A stretch of 64,000 nucleotides of DNA from Schizophyllum amplum (GCA_007026445.1 VDMD01000029.1:310001-374000), one strand, 5' to 3'. Numbered from the stretch's first letter, positions 10,754 to 23,579 are shown. Numbers and translations are program-made. Notes: generated by a model not told the origin, from the letters alone.

Positions 10754-12511
10754 ATGTTGGCCCTCCCCCTGGCGCTGCTGCTACTTGCCCCCCTTGTCGC
10801 CGCATCCCCCGTGGCGCGCTCGCACAAGACCGGCTTCCTGTGCAGCCTACCCTTCTTCTCTGGGGGGTGCGAGCAGACCCGCGCGGACCCGCTGAGCATC
10901 GTGACTGGCCTGGGGACCGCCATCGGTGCAGTCACGGATGCTGGCGCATACCGCTTCCCGGTCAAGTACGCGACCGCGGACCGATGGGAGGCGTCGAGCG
11001 TCGTAGACGAGTGGGAACTGCCGTGCGTGTGCAAGATCTGTGGGCTGAACGTATGGACTGATCGGATCGCAGGAACGCCGCGGGAGACGCGTCGACGATG
11101 CCGCTTGCCTGTCCCCAGCCCAATATGGACGCGTCTGACTACTCGGAGGACTGCTTGTCCATGGTGCTCTACATCCCGCCCAACCTGTCCATGTCCGATG
11201 GCGTACCGACGCTCATGTGGTGCGTTGCTACGCGCCCTCCATTTCTCCGAGGCTAACAATCAGACAGGATACACGGCGGGTCCTTCCTCGTCGGCTCGGC
11301 GAGTAATGAAGGTCTCGATGGGTCCAAGCTTGCCATCGCGACCGGCTCTATTGTGGCGGTGGTCCAGTATCGCCTCGGTGCGCTCGGATTTATGGCACCC
11401 GATGGGTCAACCAACCTCGCGGTACAAGACGTGGTCAACGCCATGAAGTTCGTCCAGAAAGTAGTGGGATCCTTGGTGGGAGCTCGAAGATTACGCTCGC
11501 TGGTCAGAGCAGCGGCGCCAACATGATCCGCGCGCTGCTGGCAACGCCATCTGCGAATAGTCTCTTTGAGTCCGCAATCCTGCAGTCCGACACCATAGTG
11601 AGTTCGTCTTAGAGTCTTCAAAGTTGACTGACGGTTGCAGGACTATGGCTTTCCTGTCGACCTCACTCAAGCTACGCTGCAGAGCTACTTCAACGGTCTC
11701 ATCGGATGCGATGGGGAGACTCAGGATGCACGGATGCTCTTTCCCTCGACGACATCTTGGACGCCTCGCTAAACCTGTTTGGCAGCGCATACTCCCTGGA
11801 CGCTTCGGCTACGCAGTTCGCTCCCATGCGTCCAGTGCACGATGGCAGCTCATCACTTCCACACTGGATTTGACCACCAATTTCCCAAGCGTCAATAAAC
11901 CAGTCATCATCTCGTCCGTCAAGAACGAAGCCGCGCCAACGATCTACGGCAATATACCGTCACTCACATCTGAATACTTCTACAACGCCTGCGCAGCGTC
12001 CTACGGCGACGAGCGCACGGATACCCTCACTAATTCCTCGTACTACTCCACCGATGGCGTCGACGACGTGCGGTCTGTTCTGGAGAAGCTTGGCACGGAC
12101 TCCATCTGGCGCTGCCCCGCTTGGACTCTCGCTCGCCTCTGGGCCGGCGCAGGGGCGAACGCATACGTGGGCGTGTACACCCTCGGCGCGACCTATCCAA
12201 GCAACGCGGGTGTCAGCGAATGTGCCAACGGCATGGTTTGCCACGAAGACGACATCTTGATCGTCTTCGGCACGACAAGCAACCCCACGAACGCGCAGGC
12301 GGCGCTGACGAAGGAAGTGCAAGCGCGGTACAAGGCGTTCATGCAAGGCGGGAATCCGAACGCGAATGGTTACTCGCAATGGAAAAAGGCGACGACGAAC
12401 GACGTGCGCCCGTTCAACCTGGGCGGCGACAGCACGATAGACGTGGGCGCGTGCGATCCGAGTTTCTGGGGCGATGCGGTGGAATATGACTATCAAGTCT
12501 ATAATGCCTAG
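10754..12511 (+). CDS. Secreted type-B carboxylesterase/lipase, with three single-base frame breaks
   Basis: An alpha/beta hydrolase of the COesterase family that cleaves carboxylic esters outside the cell. A signal peptide (MLALPLALLLLAPLVAAS) starts the protein. Introns follow codons near 11028, 11218 and 11598. The oxyanion block WIHGGSFLVGS, nucleophile elbow AGQSSGAN, acidic residue in SSVKNEAAPT and catalytic His in VCHEDDILIVFG are all present. The frame is lost three times, each equivalent to one missing base: near 11474 (before GGSSKITLAG), near 11720 (before SGCTDALSLDD) and near 11848 (before LITSTLDLTT). No intron can bridge them. It is either a recent pseudogene or assembly error; the pattern in neighbouring genes favours error. 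Confidence 0.82.
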
Positions 12512-12976
12512 GTGAACTATCTATCCTATCTCATGGATGCTTTTTTCTCGTCATTTCTGTCTTCCCATTCCTCCACTTGCTCCGTGCTTCGTCCCCATCC
12601 TCACACCTCTAATGCGCGCAAAGCGATCTCCTACCTTGTTTACCTTTGACTCCCATCTTGTAGCATATCCCGACCGAGACCCCTTGGATCCATGACTCCT
12701 GTAGCCTTACCGTTTATATGCTTTGGAAAAACCCTAAATATGTTCATGCTGACCCTGACAACTGCTTTTACGTGCTTTGCACCACAAATTGACGCCGTGA
12801 TTTTGTCCTAAACTGCTCCTGGAGCCGTAGCTTTGGGCTCGCCACCAATTTTGCGTCAAGCCACAAGCCACAGAGCTGGGGAAGGGTGTGCCACTGCTTT
12901 AGACGAATGTGATGATCACGTTACTTGTTCGATTTCTGCTTTTGTGGCGTTATTGAGCCTCATCTCCTCGACCGTC
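12512..12976. other. Intergenic, no gene seen
   Basis: This is the 3' flank of the esterase and the promoter of the CWF19-like gene. I see no RNA gene, repeat or long ORF here. Confidence 0.6.
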
Positions 12977-15519
12977 ATGGCGAGTGCTCCGGTCAAGATG
13001 TAAGGGAGTTCTACAACTCAAGAATGCGTCTAAAACATCTTCTGTAGCTTGACTGTTGGCTCCGCTGCTGGGTCCATACGCGACTTGTTCGCCAAGATCA
13101 AGGCTATAGACGCGAAGCACGGCAAATTCGACTTCGTTCTCTGTACAGGGGACTTCTTCGGTGGTCCCAGGCAACTGACGGAGGAGGACACTACTCAAGA
13201 TAACGATGAAGTGTCGCAGTTGCTTGCGGGGGAACTGGAAGGTGCGTGTGAGATGCAATGAGGGGTGTGCTACGACTGACAATCGCGTGCAGCGCCTCTG
13301 GAGTGCTATATCATGCAGGGGGACTGCCCACTGCCGGAGACAGTCGTAGCCAAGTTTGCGACTACGGGAGGGGAGCTCTGCAAGAACGTATTCCTACTCA
13401 GTGCGTCTCACGTGTTCTACTCTTGGCCTTGCTGACACCCGCGCAGGCAAATCGGCGGTACTCACCACCGCGCACGGGCTACGCCTGGCTGCCTTGGAGG
13501 TGCATACGACCCTGAGGCTCATAGCAGCTCAGAGTCCGCACCCGGCTTCCTCTCCCCCTCCTTCGCCGCGCAGTCCGTCGAGCGCTTGCTCTCCAACTCC
13601 ATGTCGCAAGCATCGAGCAAGCAGGACTACCGCTCGCTCGCGGCCGTGCAGACCAACACCGCCTCCTCGCAGCTCGTCGACATCCTGCTCACCAACTCCT
13701 GGCCCGCGTCGATCGCACGGCTCTCGTCCGCGCCGCTGCCGGCGCCCGAGCTGGCGCAGATCGGCGCGCCCCCACTGGACGAGGTCGTCCGGCATTTGAA
13801 GCCAAGATACCACTTTGCGGCGTGCGGGGGTAGCCCGCCGATGTTCTGGGAGCGCGAGCCGTATGCGTGGGTGGACCCCGAGGACCGAGTGTCGCGTTTT
13901 GTGAGCCTCGGTGCGTTCGGCGGGCCGCAGGCGCCTGGAAAGAAACAGAGGGTCAGTACTCATGCTCACGCCGGGCTCCCTGTCTTACACGGCATAACAG
14001 TGGTTCTACGCGTTCTCCATCACGCCTTGGACGCCCGCGGCTGCAGCAGCACCGAAGCCGGCCAACATCACGAGGAACCCGTTCACGGACGCGCCCACGC
14101 TACCTATCAAGCGACCATACGAGCCGCAAGATGATAGCGGACAAAACTACATCTGGGGTAATGTCAGCCAGCCCAACAAGCGCACTCGAGTAGGCATGTG
14201 TACTCCCTTTCTTGCAACGCCCTTGCTAACCTCCATTCAGCACCTCAGGGAGAACCTGGGATGCCACCACCTGGCTACAAGTGTCGGAGGTGCGAGTCGA
14301 CGGCAGTAAGCTCTCTTTCATCCCCGGCTTTACTCGCGATACTCACATTCCGTAGCACTTCATCCAGGACTGCCCGGAACGGCCTGTACCGAAAGAGGGC
14401 TTCATCTGTAAACTGTGCAATGAGGTGTGTGTACACCCCCGCGATAATCAGCAGGTGTCCTGACTCGTCCGTACAGCCTGGTCACTTTGTGCGTGATTGT
14501 CCGACGAAGCATGCTGTGGGCGACACGGGCGGCCGGAAGCCCAAGCCCGGCTACGTCTGCCGCGCATGCGGGAGCGAGGATCACTTTATCGAAGACTGTC
14601 TCTCCGCGAAGCAGATGCCCCGACAAGGCGGAGGCGGTCGCGGCAAGCGTGGTCCACCAAGGGAAATCACTAGTGGGTACCCCACTGCATGCAGCTCTGA
14701 AGTTGCCGTCTAACCCTACATTTTCAGCCGACGAGTGCTGGTTCTGCTTGTCCAACCCCAATATCGCGAAACACCTCATCGTGGCGATTGGCACCGAGTG
14801 CTATGTGACATTGCCAAAGGGCCAGTTGGTGCCGACGCAGTCTGCCGCCGACCATGTCGACGTGCCGGGTGGCGGACATGTCCTGATCATCCCAATCAGC
14901 CACTACCCGACATTCCACACCATACCCGGCGACCTCGCGCCTTCCATCATCGACGAGACTGAAAAGTAAGCTTACAACTGCTCCCTCAAGGTACCCTACC
15001 CTGACCGCAGGCAGGTATAAATACTCCCTACGAGCTCTGTACGCCAAACACGACGCGGTCGGCGTCATGTTCGAGGTGGCGCGCTTGGGGCGCAAGGGCG
15101 GACACGCCCACGTCCAGTGTGTACCCGTCCCGCGGCGGTTGCAGGACTCTGTCGAGAATGCGTTCCGCGATGAGGGAGCGAGACAGAATATTGATTTCGA
15201 GGAGGATGCGGACGCAGCGCTGCAGGCTTGCGCGGGCGGGATGGGGAGCTACTTCCGCGTCGACCTGCCCGATGGGCGGAAGATGGTGCATCTGATCAAG
15301 GACCATGTGCCGTTCAGCTTGCAGTTTGGAAGGTGAGTAACAGGTTGGGGTGCGGAATTGGGCTGTTGGCTGACGATGACTTGAAGACAGGTACTGTCGA
15401 CCTTGCTGGGCGCGCCTGAGCGAATGGAGTGGCAGGCATGTCTGTTATCGGACGAGGAGGATACGGCAGACGCGCAGGCATTCAAGGAAGCTTTTGCGCC
15501 GTTCAATCCGGTATCCTAG
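12977..15519 (+). CDS. CWF19L1: CWF19-like protein 1 / Drn1 homologue with three zinc knuckles
   Basis: Spliceosome-associated protein related to yeast Drn1, which binds the lariat debranching enzyme. Exon 1 is MASAPVKI (12977-12999); a 50-nt intron precedes LTVGSAAGSIRDLFAKI and the VLCTGDFFG block of the metallophosphatase-like N-domain. In the middle are three CX2CX4HX4C knuckles: CRRCESTAHFIQDC, CKLCNEPGHFVRDC and CRACGSEDHFIEDC. The C-terminal CwfJ domains follow (ECWFCLSNPNIAKHLI, then HVLIIPISHYPTF and GRKGGHAHVQCVPVP). The frame is broken once at about 13496, where TTGGAGG replaces the expected TTGGGAGG before GAYDPEAHSS, a missing G in a G run. Everything else joins in phase. Confidence 0.9.
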
Positions 15520-15640
15520 TGGCAAATATACAAGAGATATATGTAGCGTATATACGGAGTCCGCGTGCGGTAGCCGACCGAAAGGGATGCGCGTCATTGC
15601 CTATTGCGGCTGTACTTGACTGTCTTTGTTCCCCACCATC

Positions 15641-16746
15641 ATGTCGATGCAAGCACCCCCGACGCCGCCCCCAACAAGCTCCATAGAGATAGAGGATCAA
15701 GCCAAAGCAGAGAGCGCGGCCGCTGCTGCTGCTGCTGCTGCCTCTACGAGCGAGATGTCAACCGACCCCGCGCCAGTGCAAGCGCCCACGCCGTCTGCGC
15801 CTAGCTCGAGCTCCTCATCTTCCAAAGCGCCCCAGCGCGCACCCGATGACACCGTGTTCAGGGCTGCATTTGGGGAGATCAGTGCAACCGTCGCGCAGGG
15901 CCAGTACTCCGACGTGGTGTCGCTGGCAGAACGCGCGGACCTCATGGTGCGTCGTCGATCCCAAGTACCGGATCGCTCGAGTTGACCATCTGTTCTTTGC
16001 AGGGCGACGCGCACTCACCGGCGCGCCTCCTAGCCGTGGCGCCGATGGTGCTCGCCTACTTGATTGTGGATGACCTGTGCGTGGTGTGGCGGATTCCTTA
16101 TGGCGCGCAAAGTGCTGATCGCGCGCAGGCCTCCCGCGCGATTCGCGATGTTCCGCCTCCCAGACTCCTTGCACAACCTGCCCCTCGTACAAGGGCTGAA
16201 CAGCCTCGTTGCGCTGACATGGCAGCGGCGTTACGAGCATGTCTACAAATGCGCGGAGAGCCTGCTTGCCGTTGCGAACGACTTTGAGGAGCCGATCGCC
16301 CAGGTGCTGCACGCCCTCGTCAGGCAGTTTGTTGGTGCGTGAGCATTGCATGTACCTCAGAGCAGCCTCTCATCTGGGATGTGCAGACTCCTTCCGCGAG
16401 CGCACCTTCCGCTTGTTATCGCGTGCTTACACTGAGGTGCCCCTCGGCCTCGTCGAGATGTATCTCGGTATGCCGGGCGCGCAGATTGTGCCAGGTGGTT
16501 TGCTCTACGTACGCAAGTTGCTGCTGCTGACGCCCTCGACAGCGGCGCAAAGCCGGGGTTGGGCCTACGATGAAGCTAACAAGATCTTCAAGCCTGTGAA
16601 GCCGACGACTGCAGTCGCTGCCGGTCATAAATCAGGTATGTGCGTTGAAATAAGACAAACCGCATACTCAAAGGTGTCTAGACATCTCCTCGCTCAACAC
16701 ATTTCATTTCGTGGCCAGCAGCGTTGGTAAACTAGAACTTGACTAA
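15641..16746 (+). CDS. CSN8: COP9 signalosome subunit 8
   Basis: Subunit of the COP9 signalosome, which removes NEDD8 from cullins. The ATG at 15641 (MSMQAPPTPPP) opens a low-complexity, Ala/Ser/Pro-rich N-terminus with a run of nine alanines. The PSD8/CSN8 helical domain follows: ARFAMFRLPDSLHNLP, TWQRRYEHVYKCAESLL and RERTFRLLSRAYTEVPL, then a winged-helix part (VEMYLGMP) and the last exon ISSLNTFHFVASSVGKLELD. Six exons join without frame problems. The N-terminal extension is longer than in animal CSN8. The gene sits tandem to CWF19L1, 120 bp downstream. Confidence 0.85.
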
Positions 16747-16895
16747 TGATTCTTGATTCAACGCAAAGTCACTGTACCATAGCATCCCTACATCGGCTGA
16801 GCTGGACTGAATATCCACAAGTGCTACATAGAGATACTCTCGTGCATGCAGCAGCATTGTGCTTGTACAACTGTTATTGTGCGACACTTGTCATC

Positions 16896-16978
16896 TGCCC
16901 CCTGGCCCAGCTGGTTAAGGCGTGTGACTGTTATTCACAACTATCACAAGATCGTGAGTTCGAACCTCACGGGGGCAG
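16896..16978 (+). tRNA. tRNA-Asn(GTT) with a 9-nt intron
   Basis: The acceptor stem pairs TGCCCCC with GGGGGCA and is followed by discriminator G. The D arm GCCCAGCTGGTTAAGGC and the T arm GTGAG-TTCGAAC-CTCAC are standard. The anticodon stem TGTGA/TCACA encloses CT-GTT-A, giving anticodon GTT (Asn). A 9-nt insert (16934-16942, TTCACAACT) sits after position 37, the normal place for a tRNA intron. Removing it leaves 74 nt, the length of yeast tRNA-Asn, with a matching variable loop AGATC. The intron repeats the 3' strand of the anticodon stem. Confidence 0.92.
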
Positions 16979-17195
16979 CTCGTGCTGTCTTTTTGTCTCT
17001 GCTCATCTTCTCCTGTCAGTGACTAGGACTTCTCAGTCCCTCGGATGAGCTGGCCCTGCATCCAGGATGGTCCATCCCACCTTGCACTGTCAATCGCGGG
17101 TGCAAGGCAGAAGATTCTTCGTGCACGGTAACAGCTTCATCCGAGTAAAGCATTCATTCGTACGAAGAGAATAACAAAGCACAAACAAGCAAGCC

Positions 17196-20100
17196 TCATA
17201 CAATCTCGACAGCCCCACTATTCAACCATGCATCAAACTCTTCCATATCATCCGCCTGTGCCGCCGGAGCTTCTGCACCAGCAAGCTGCGACTGAGAATA
17301 TTCGCTCGAATGCATCGTCACCGACGAAGCGTCCACAGGCATATCGTCGTCGTTGAAGGGTACCGGAGAGGGAGCGAGAGCTTCGAAGTAGCCAGAGTCG
17401 TCGAAGGCGGACGGGTCGTCGTAAGTAGGGTAGTCGTCGTCAGTCGGCGGAGCTTCATTCTTGACGGATCCATAGGATGATGAAGGTGCAGTGGATCGCC
17501 TGGGAGATCGCTTGGCGTTACGCGGAGAAGTAGGACCAGAATCGACGACGATGGGTTCATCCTCGTCCGAAGAGGGTATCTCGAGGAAGAGCGGCTCCTG
17601 CTCGACCTGAAAACTCGTGAGATTAAGAGCAGTCGATGGACAATTACCCGCACTTTGGGGTGCGATACGCCAGGAGAAGGAAGCTTCCCGTCCAGCTTCG
17701 CGCGCTTTGTATCACCGGATTCTTCGCAGACAGCAGGTCGCTTCTTCGATGAGGAGCTATAGTTCGTAGACGCGCTAGACGCAACAGGGATATCGTCGGA
17801 CGGGATCTTCATCATCAGCGCGTCAAGCTCAGAGTCCGAGTAGTTATCCGAAGATTGCTTCGTCGGCATGGTGCGCAGGATGTCCAGTGGGTCCGGCAGC
17901 TCGTCATCCTCGTCCTGGATGTCCTTGTACTCCAGTAAGGGCGACCGCGGAGAAGGCGCGATGTCAGGCGAGGGTGATAGCTTCAGCGGCGGATTTGAGT
18001 TAACCTTGATCCTCTTCCCGTGGTTGATGCCAATGTTCTCGGACACGTTTGCATTCCTGTGAAGCTCGTCAAGGTCCTGTAGTCGGCGATCTTCCTTCTG
18101 CGCTGCTTTAGTGGGTGCCTTCTTTACAGGCGTCTTCTTGGTGGTCTTCTCTTGTCGCGTTGCAGGCGAGCGAGGGTCATTCTTACCGGCAGAAGGTCTC
18201 TTCCTGATTCCGAGAGGTGGTGCTGGTAGTCCGTCGCGGCAGCTGTGCATGCGATGACATAAAGCACGAGTCAGTCATAAGAACCGACGCACCACAGATG
18301 GCGACACTTGGATTTGTCCTTGCAATTATGGTTGCAGCTGAAGGAATGTTCAGTACGCAGACGTGATACCAATGCGATGCTAACTCGTATTTGCCGTCAC
18401 CACGTCTCCGCACCCTCGTATCTGGGGACTGCTGCTCCTGTGCCGCAGAGTTCTGAGTTTTCGCTGTTGAAGGCTTCTTAGGAGCAGGCGGCTTGTTTTC
18501 TGGCCTCTTCGTAGCAGGTGGCTTTGAATGCATATTCTTCGCAACAGGCTTTTCATCGCTTGTCGGCTCGCCCTCATCCATCATGCCCCAGAAATCCTGA
18601 TCCGCCTCGAGATCTTCCACCATACGGTCCTGACGCGGTTTTGAGCAACGTCATAATTCAGAAGAATACACTACTCACCAACTCACTCCCCGGACGGGTC
18701 ACCAACGTGGGGAATGCCGACGGAGGAAGCCTGGGCTTGTACGATTGAGTGACAGTGACCCCAGCATAGTTTTCCTATGCCATAATGAGATACGTTAGAT
18801 AGATGGTGAGAGCGATACGCACGGAGCTGATGTAGACGATTACTGTCTGACTCGGCTTTGTCAACTCTGCTGAAACCTCGAACGATTTGCAGTTGCCTAT
18901 CGACCGCGTACTGGTCATATGGTTAGTAACTTTGCGTCCACTGGCAAAATATACGTACGGTATCCGGCGGAAATCGATGAAGTCGTCGTCCGATGTTACT
19001 GTCAACACCGAGGTGAACGTGCTGCTCTTTATCTTCCCTTTCTTGCCGTTGGAAGATTGCGAATGCTCGATGACACCGCACTCGACGAGTAGCTCAACGG
19101 TTGCCGGCGAATCCCCTCCTCCTGGATGGACTTGCAGTTCCTTGATGGAAATGCTGTAATGCGGGAACTCTTGAACAGCCGCAATGATTTCGTGGCCAAA
19201 GGGTGGTCGACGATTCAATAGCTGTGAATGATGTTTATGAGCAGCATACGCGACTAAACAATTCCGAGACATACAGCCTCTATGCGGATTGGGTTCTCTT
19301 TGCGAAGCTTGCTGATGGAGGTGATTCCATGCTCTGCAAGGACCTGACAATGTGTCTTCAGTGACGTCCGAGGGCAGCATTAGAGAGAGAAACACATTGA
19401 TCCTGTGGCGAAGTCAGCCGGGAAACAGGAGAGCATCGAAGGACGTACGATTTCTCGCCGATTTTTGGTATCTGCCGGAAAACTATGGGACGATCCTCCC
19501 ATGCCTTGGCCGCGAAACAGCGACTACTGCAACCACAGTGAGCTTCCAGAAGCGGTGCGACACGTCGGCGACACGATCACGCACAGCTCTAGTCCGTGCC
19601 GCAACTGGGCACCATGACGTCGGGCTATCGCAACTTCAACGACGGCTTTGGAGATTCTGCCTATGTGTTTGAATATGCCGAAAGCCTCCAGCTGAGGTTG
19701 GCTATCTCCGCTCTTGAAGTCGCTGCTGCTGAGGGGCAGACCTCCTAGGATCGCCTACTCATCGTTACGCGGTGTCATATGTACGACAAGAAACAACAAC
19801 GGCCTACCTGTATCAATAAGAAAGCCTTGTCGCTCGTCTTCTCGACTTTCTTTATGGTGAAGCGTAGGTCATTGTGACGATTGATCTTGCTCAAGATCTG
19901 AGCAGTAGCTGTTACGGCACGCAGTAAATCGATGTGCAGGACACGTACCGCCTTCTCCGACGTTCGAAGTTTGCTGTCACCGCACCTAGTAAAGATAAGT
20001 CAGCGCATCAAGTGGGCGGCGGACTGTGCACGCACTCGTCCGCTACTGAAATTGTCTCAAGCTCAAGAATCATTCGTCAGGACGCATCCGGCCTGGCAGG

Positions 20101-23100
20101 GAAAAAGGACATACCACTTCTCGCAAGGTCGGTTTCTCGGGCATTTTCAAGATCAAGCACATCTGCGTGACACATGAGCATGATGAAGGAGTAGCAGAGA
20201 AACGCACTGTAGTCTGTCGTATATAGAACTGCAGGATGTGATTAGCAGGTGTACAGTGCGGCTGCAATGAAAGCACGCGCCTTGCTCATAATATCACCGT
20301 ATTCTGTCGACTGTAGCTGGCCGATATTGGGCGCTTCTCCCTCGTAAGTAATCAGTTCTGAATCCTTGAGTTTGACGACGCTCTGTATGACGAGGTCGTC
20401 CATGCGCTCCTCCCAAGTCTGGTCCTCGTTCTTGCCCAGTGCGTAGTGGTTCGGATTACGCTGGATGCGCTGGAACAGGAAGGAGTTCTTCAACCAGCCT
20501 TTCGCAGTCTGTAGGTTGGTGATGGTGCCCAGACCGATCTCCGAGTTGAGATGTTCCGAGAGATTGAGATGCAGGGAGCTCTCCAAGACGGTAGTGCCCT
20601 GAAGGAGGGCGCGATACTTGTTCTCCAGGTCCTGCTCGCACAAGATGATGGCGACGCCTTCCTTGTCTTGCGGACCGTCAGAACGTTCTTCAGTGTAAAT
20701 CTAGTAATCGGGGCTCACCGAATTGTGGACGGCCTGCTCGTCCCAACATCTGGTCTACCGTCAGAGCCCCGAATATCCTCGAAGACAGCTACCCACCTGT
20801 ATAATGTCCAGATCGCTGTACTCCATCGACATGTTGTTCTGGAAGATGTGCACGCCCTTGATGACGACAGTATGCGCGGCTGCGCAGGACGTTAGGTATG
20901 CATATGGACCGAGACGAACGGTGCATGGCATACGCAAATTTACACCGACGGCGAGCGTCTATAGACTGTCTTCAGCACCTATCCATTTCCAGCCGCATCG
21001 AGACTCACGGATGTCGCCACCACGATACGCAGTTTCCTGTTCATGTACAAGTCTTCGATCGCGCGTCGATCGTCCATGGTCAGCCCAGCGTGGTGTACGC
21101 CAATGCCATACGACGCCCAGTCTACAACGTGTCAGTCGACGCAGGACGAATGACCACTACGCAACGAGATCACCTTCGAGGCGCTTGTCGTTGAAGGTGT
21201 AGTTTATTCTGTAAAATTATCGTTAACAGAGCCCAGAGCGCCTCGGAGAGAACATACCTAGGTGGCCTTACCCAAGGCAACGTCTGCTTTTTCTTCATAG
21301 CCTCTTCATAATCCTTCTTGAGCTGATCGGCGGTCCCAAAGACGCCTGAGATGTCAGCTCTTTGTAACAAAACCCTGCAACGCAAGGACGCACCCTTCCT
21401 GGTTGCCACAAACACCAGGATCGGTTTGCCTAGACAGAAATTAGCTTGCTTCGCAATCGCAGGACGCATACATACCCGAAGAATACGTCTGCAGCGTCTC
21501 AAATATCTTATAATCCAAGATCTTCGCAAACTGGAAGTCATTGCTGTTCTTCTGTCGCGGCACGCCGACGACATGGCGCGTCAACTTGCATGGTCGATAT
21601 TCCTCGCCGAACTGATCAAACGTCAGAAGGGACCCATTCGAACGAACGGCGTCGTACCTCGTAGACCTTTGCTGGCTCACTGCGGTTCCTCGCACTCCCC
21701 ACCCAGCTCGCGATGTCCTGAATATTCGGGACGGTGGCGGAGACCATGACGAAGCGGACGGAGGTCCCGCGCGTCTTCATGCGTGAGATGACAACCTCAA
21801 GCGTACTGCCGCGCGTCTCGTTCAGGATGTGCACCTTGTTGAGAGCCGTGCTCAATATGCAAGCCCAGTGGAGACAAGGCCCAACGAACCTCGTCGACCA
21901 GGAAGAGTTGGATCTGCGACAGGATCTGCCCATGATCACGCCTGTGGTCTCGTCAGCTCAGCTCCCAATTCCCGTCATTCTCACTGACCAGTTGCGAGTC
22001 AAGCTGTCCCATTTCTCTCCCTAAAGATCATATGAATGTAGCTCCGTGTGAAAGAGACAGCATATTACCGTCGTTATACTACATTCGCATGAGCATGTGA
22101 ACAGGTATCGGTTCAAACAGCTATACGCTCACATGATGGTCGCGTTCTTAGCGTCGCCCCAAGCGCCCTTACCGAACAAAACGGTATCTCCCGTCATCTC
22201 GCAGCCTGTCGCAGAATGAGATGGATACGAGCATACGCCGAGTTCACCGACATTTTACGCCGAGCGGGTCGAATTTGGCTGACCAGTCGCGCTGCCGCTC
22301 CGAGCACAGAGCCTGCGATGACTGCGTTTAGGCGGAAGGCACAAGAGCGTGACTGCGAACGGGATCACCTTGGTAGGCGCCATATAGACGCACTTCAGAC
22401 TGGTACCGGTGCTACGCATATCATTGAGCATCTTGATTATGGCGAGCTCAAACAGCACAGTCTTTCCGCTTCCGGTAGGAGCTGGAAAAGTATTCGTGAT
22501 AAATTATGCGATGGGCCTTGTTCCCTGATGGCGCACCGCTAATGACCTGCACAGAGAAAAGCGTCAAGTGAACAAATCAGCTCACGCGTAAATATGTCAT
22601 CACAATGCGCACCATATTCTCATCAGTGGTTAGAACCTGCCGACTCGTCAGTATTGAGACTCGGAGAACAGTGACAAGCATGCGGCCTACTGGATCGAAA
22701 CAGGTGGACTGGACGGCGTTGAAGACGCCAAACTTGAACATCGTCCGGTACACGTCCGCTGCAGCTGTAATAAGCACCTATATGCGAGCAAGGATAGGGC
22801 GACCTTACGCAGATCGGAAACCGGTCTCAGTCGAATGCGATCTGAACTAGGCTCGTGAGGCAACGAGTTGCGCTCGCCTTCTGGATATCCCGGGTCATCG
22901 TCATACGCTGTTCGATGCGGGTTAGGTATGTGCTGGTGAGGGGGCGCATGAGGCGGATCCTGGTAATCCTGGTACCGCATATGATCGTCGTCGACTGGGA
23001 AGTCGATCCATGAGCGACGGTGCACATGCTAGCCCGAAACCCGCACCATATTGAGGCTCAGCCTCATGCTCTTGATAGACTCTCTGAGAAGGGTAGTAGT

Positions 23101-23425
23101 CAATTTGCTCCTGCTCGTAAGGCTCCTCCGGATAGTCAACGATCTCTTCCTCATACATCCGTGTCGGACCTTGCGCTTGTCGGAACTGAGGTTGTGGCAC
23201 ATAGTTACGTTGAGGGGGACAGGGTGAAGTATTCACTGATCATCTTTAGTCATGTAGGGGAAGAAAGTAGCGCATATACTCACCTGCGTCGTCGTCCAGA
23301 TAGTCCGCGTAGTCATCGTAGTAGCCCGCGTCATCGCTGTACTCCTGACATTCAGCGGCCTGGGTATGTCCATAGTAGGCCGGAGCTGGTGCATATTGCG
23401 GTTGGTTCCCAAAAAATCGGCGCAT
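17196..23425 (-). CDS. HFM1: Meiotic crossover helicase MER3/HFM1
   Basis: SF2 (Ski2-like) DNA helicase that promotes crossovers in meiosis. The start is the ATG at 23425 (MRRFFGNQPQYAP). The N-terminus is acidic and Tyr-rich and leads to FKFGVFNAVQS, the Q-motif region of the family. Walker A reads APTGSGKT (about 22.49 kb), motif II is DEVH (about 21.85 kb) and motif III is SAT (about 21.78 kb). Next come the winged helix (about 20.3-20.6 kb) and a Sec63 domain (about 18.9-19.4 kb). The C-terminal part carries a Cys cluster, GKYECNHNC...CRHLCC, typical of HFM1, and an acidic, disordered tail ending AVEIV. The gene has many short introns; not every junction was checked. It is divergent from CKS1 by 154 bp. 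Confidence 0.9.
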
Positions 23426-23579
23426 GATGGACGCGAAGGACAACTGCAGCAGGAACAATGGCCGCGTTATTGCCAACGTGCGTGACAATTAAGCTCACGT
23501 GACCGTAGCCCGCTGTGTGACCGCGCGCGTCAACGGATCAGCGTGCAGTCTTCGCCTTCAACCACATCGGGTGGCGTTC

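Noticed and set aside
10512..10895. 127-residue plus-strand frame before the esterase
   Set aside because: It overlaps the TATA box and signal-peptide exon of the esterase in another frame, with low-complexity composition.
22995..23046. Apparent frameshift in the N-terminal part of MER3
   Set aside because: A 52-nt intron with GTGCGG donor and CCCAG acceptor joins the frames exactly (PQY to VDDDHMRYQ).
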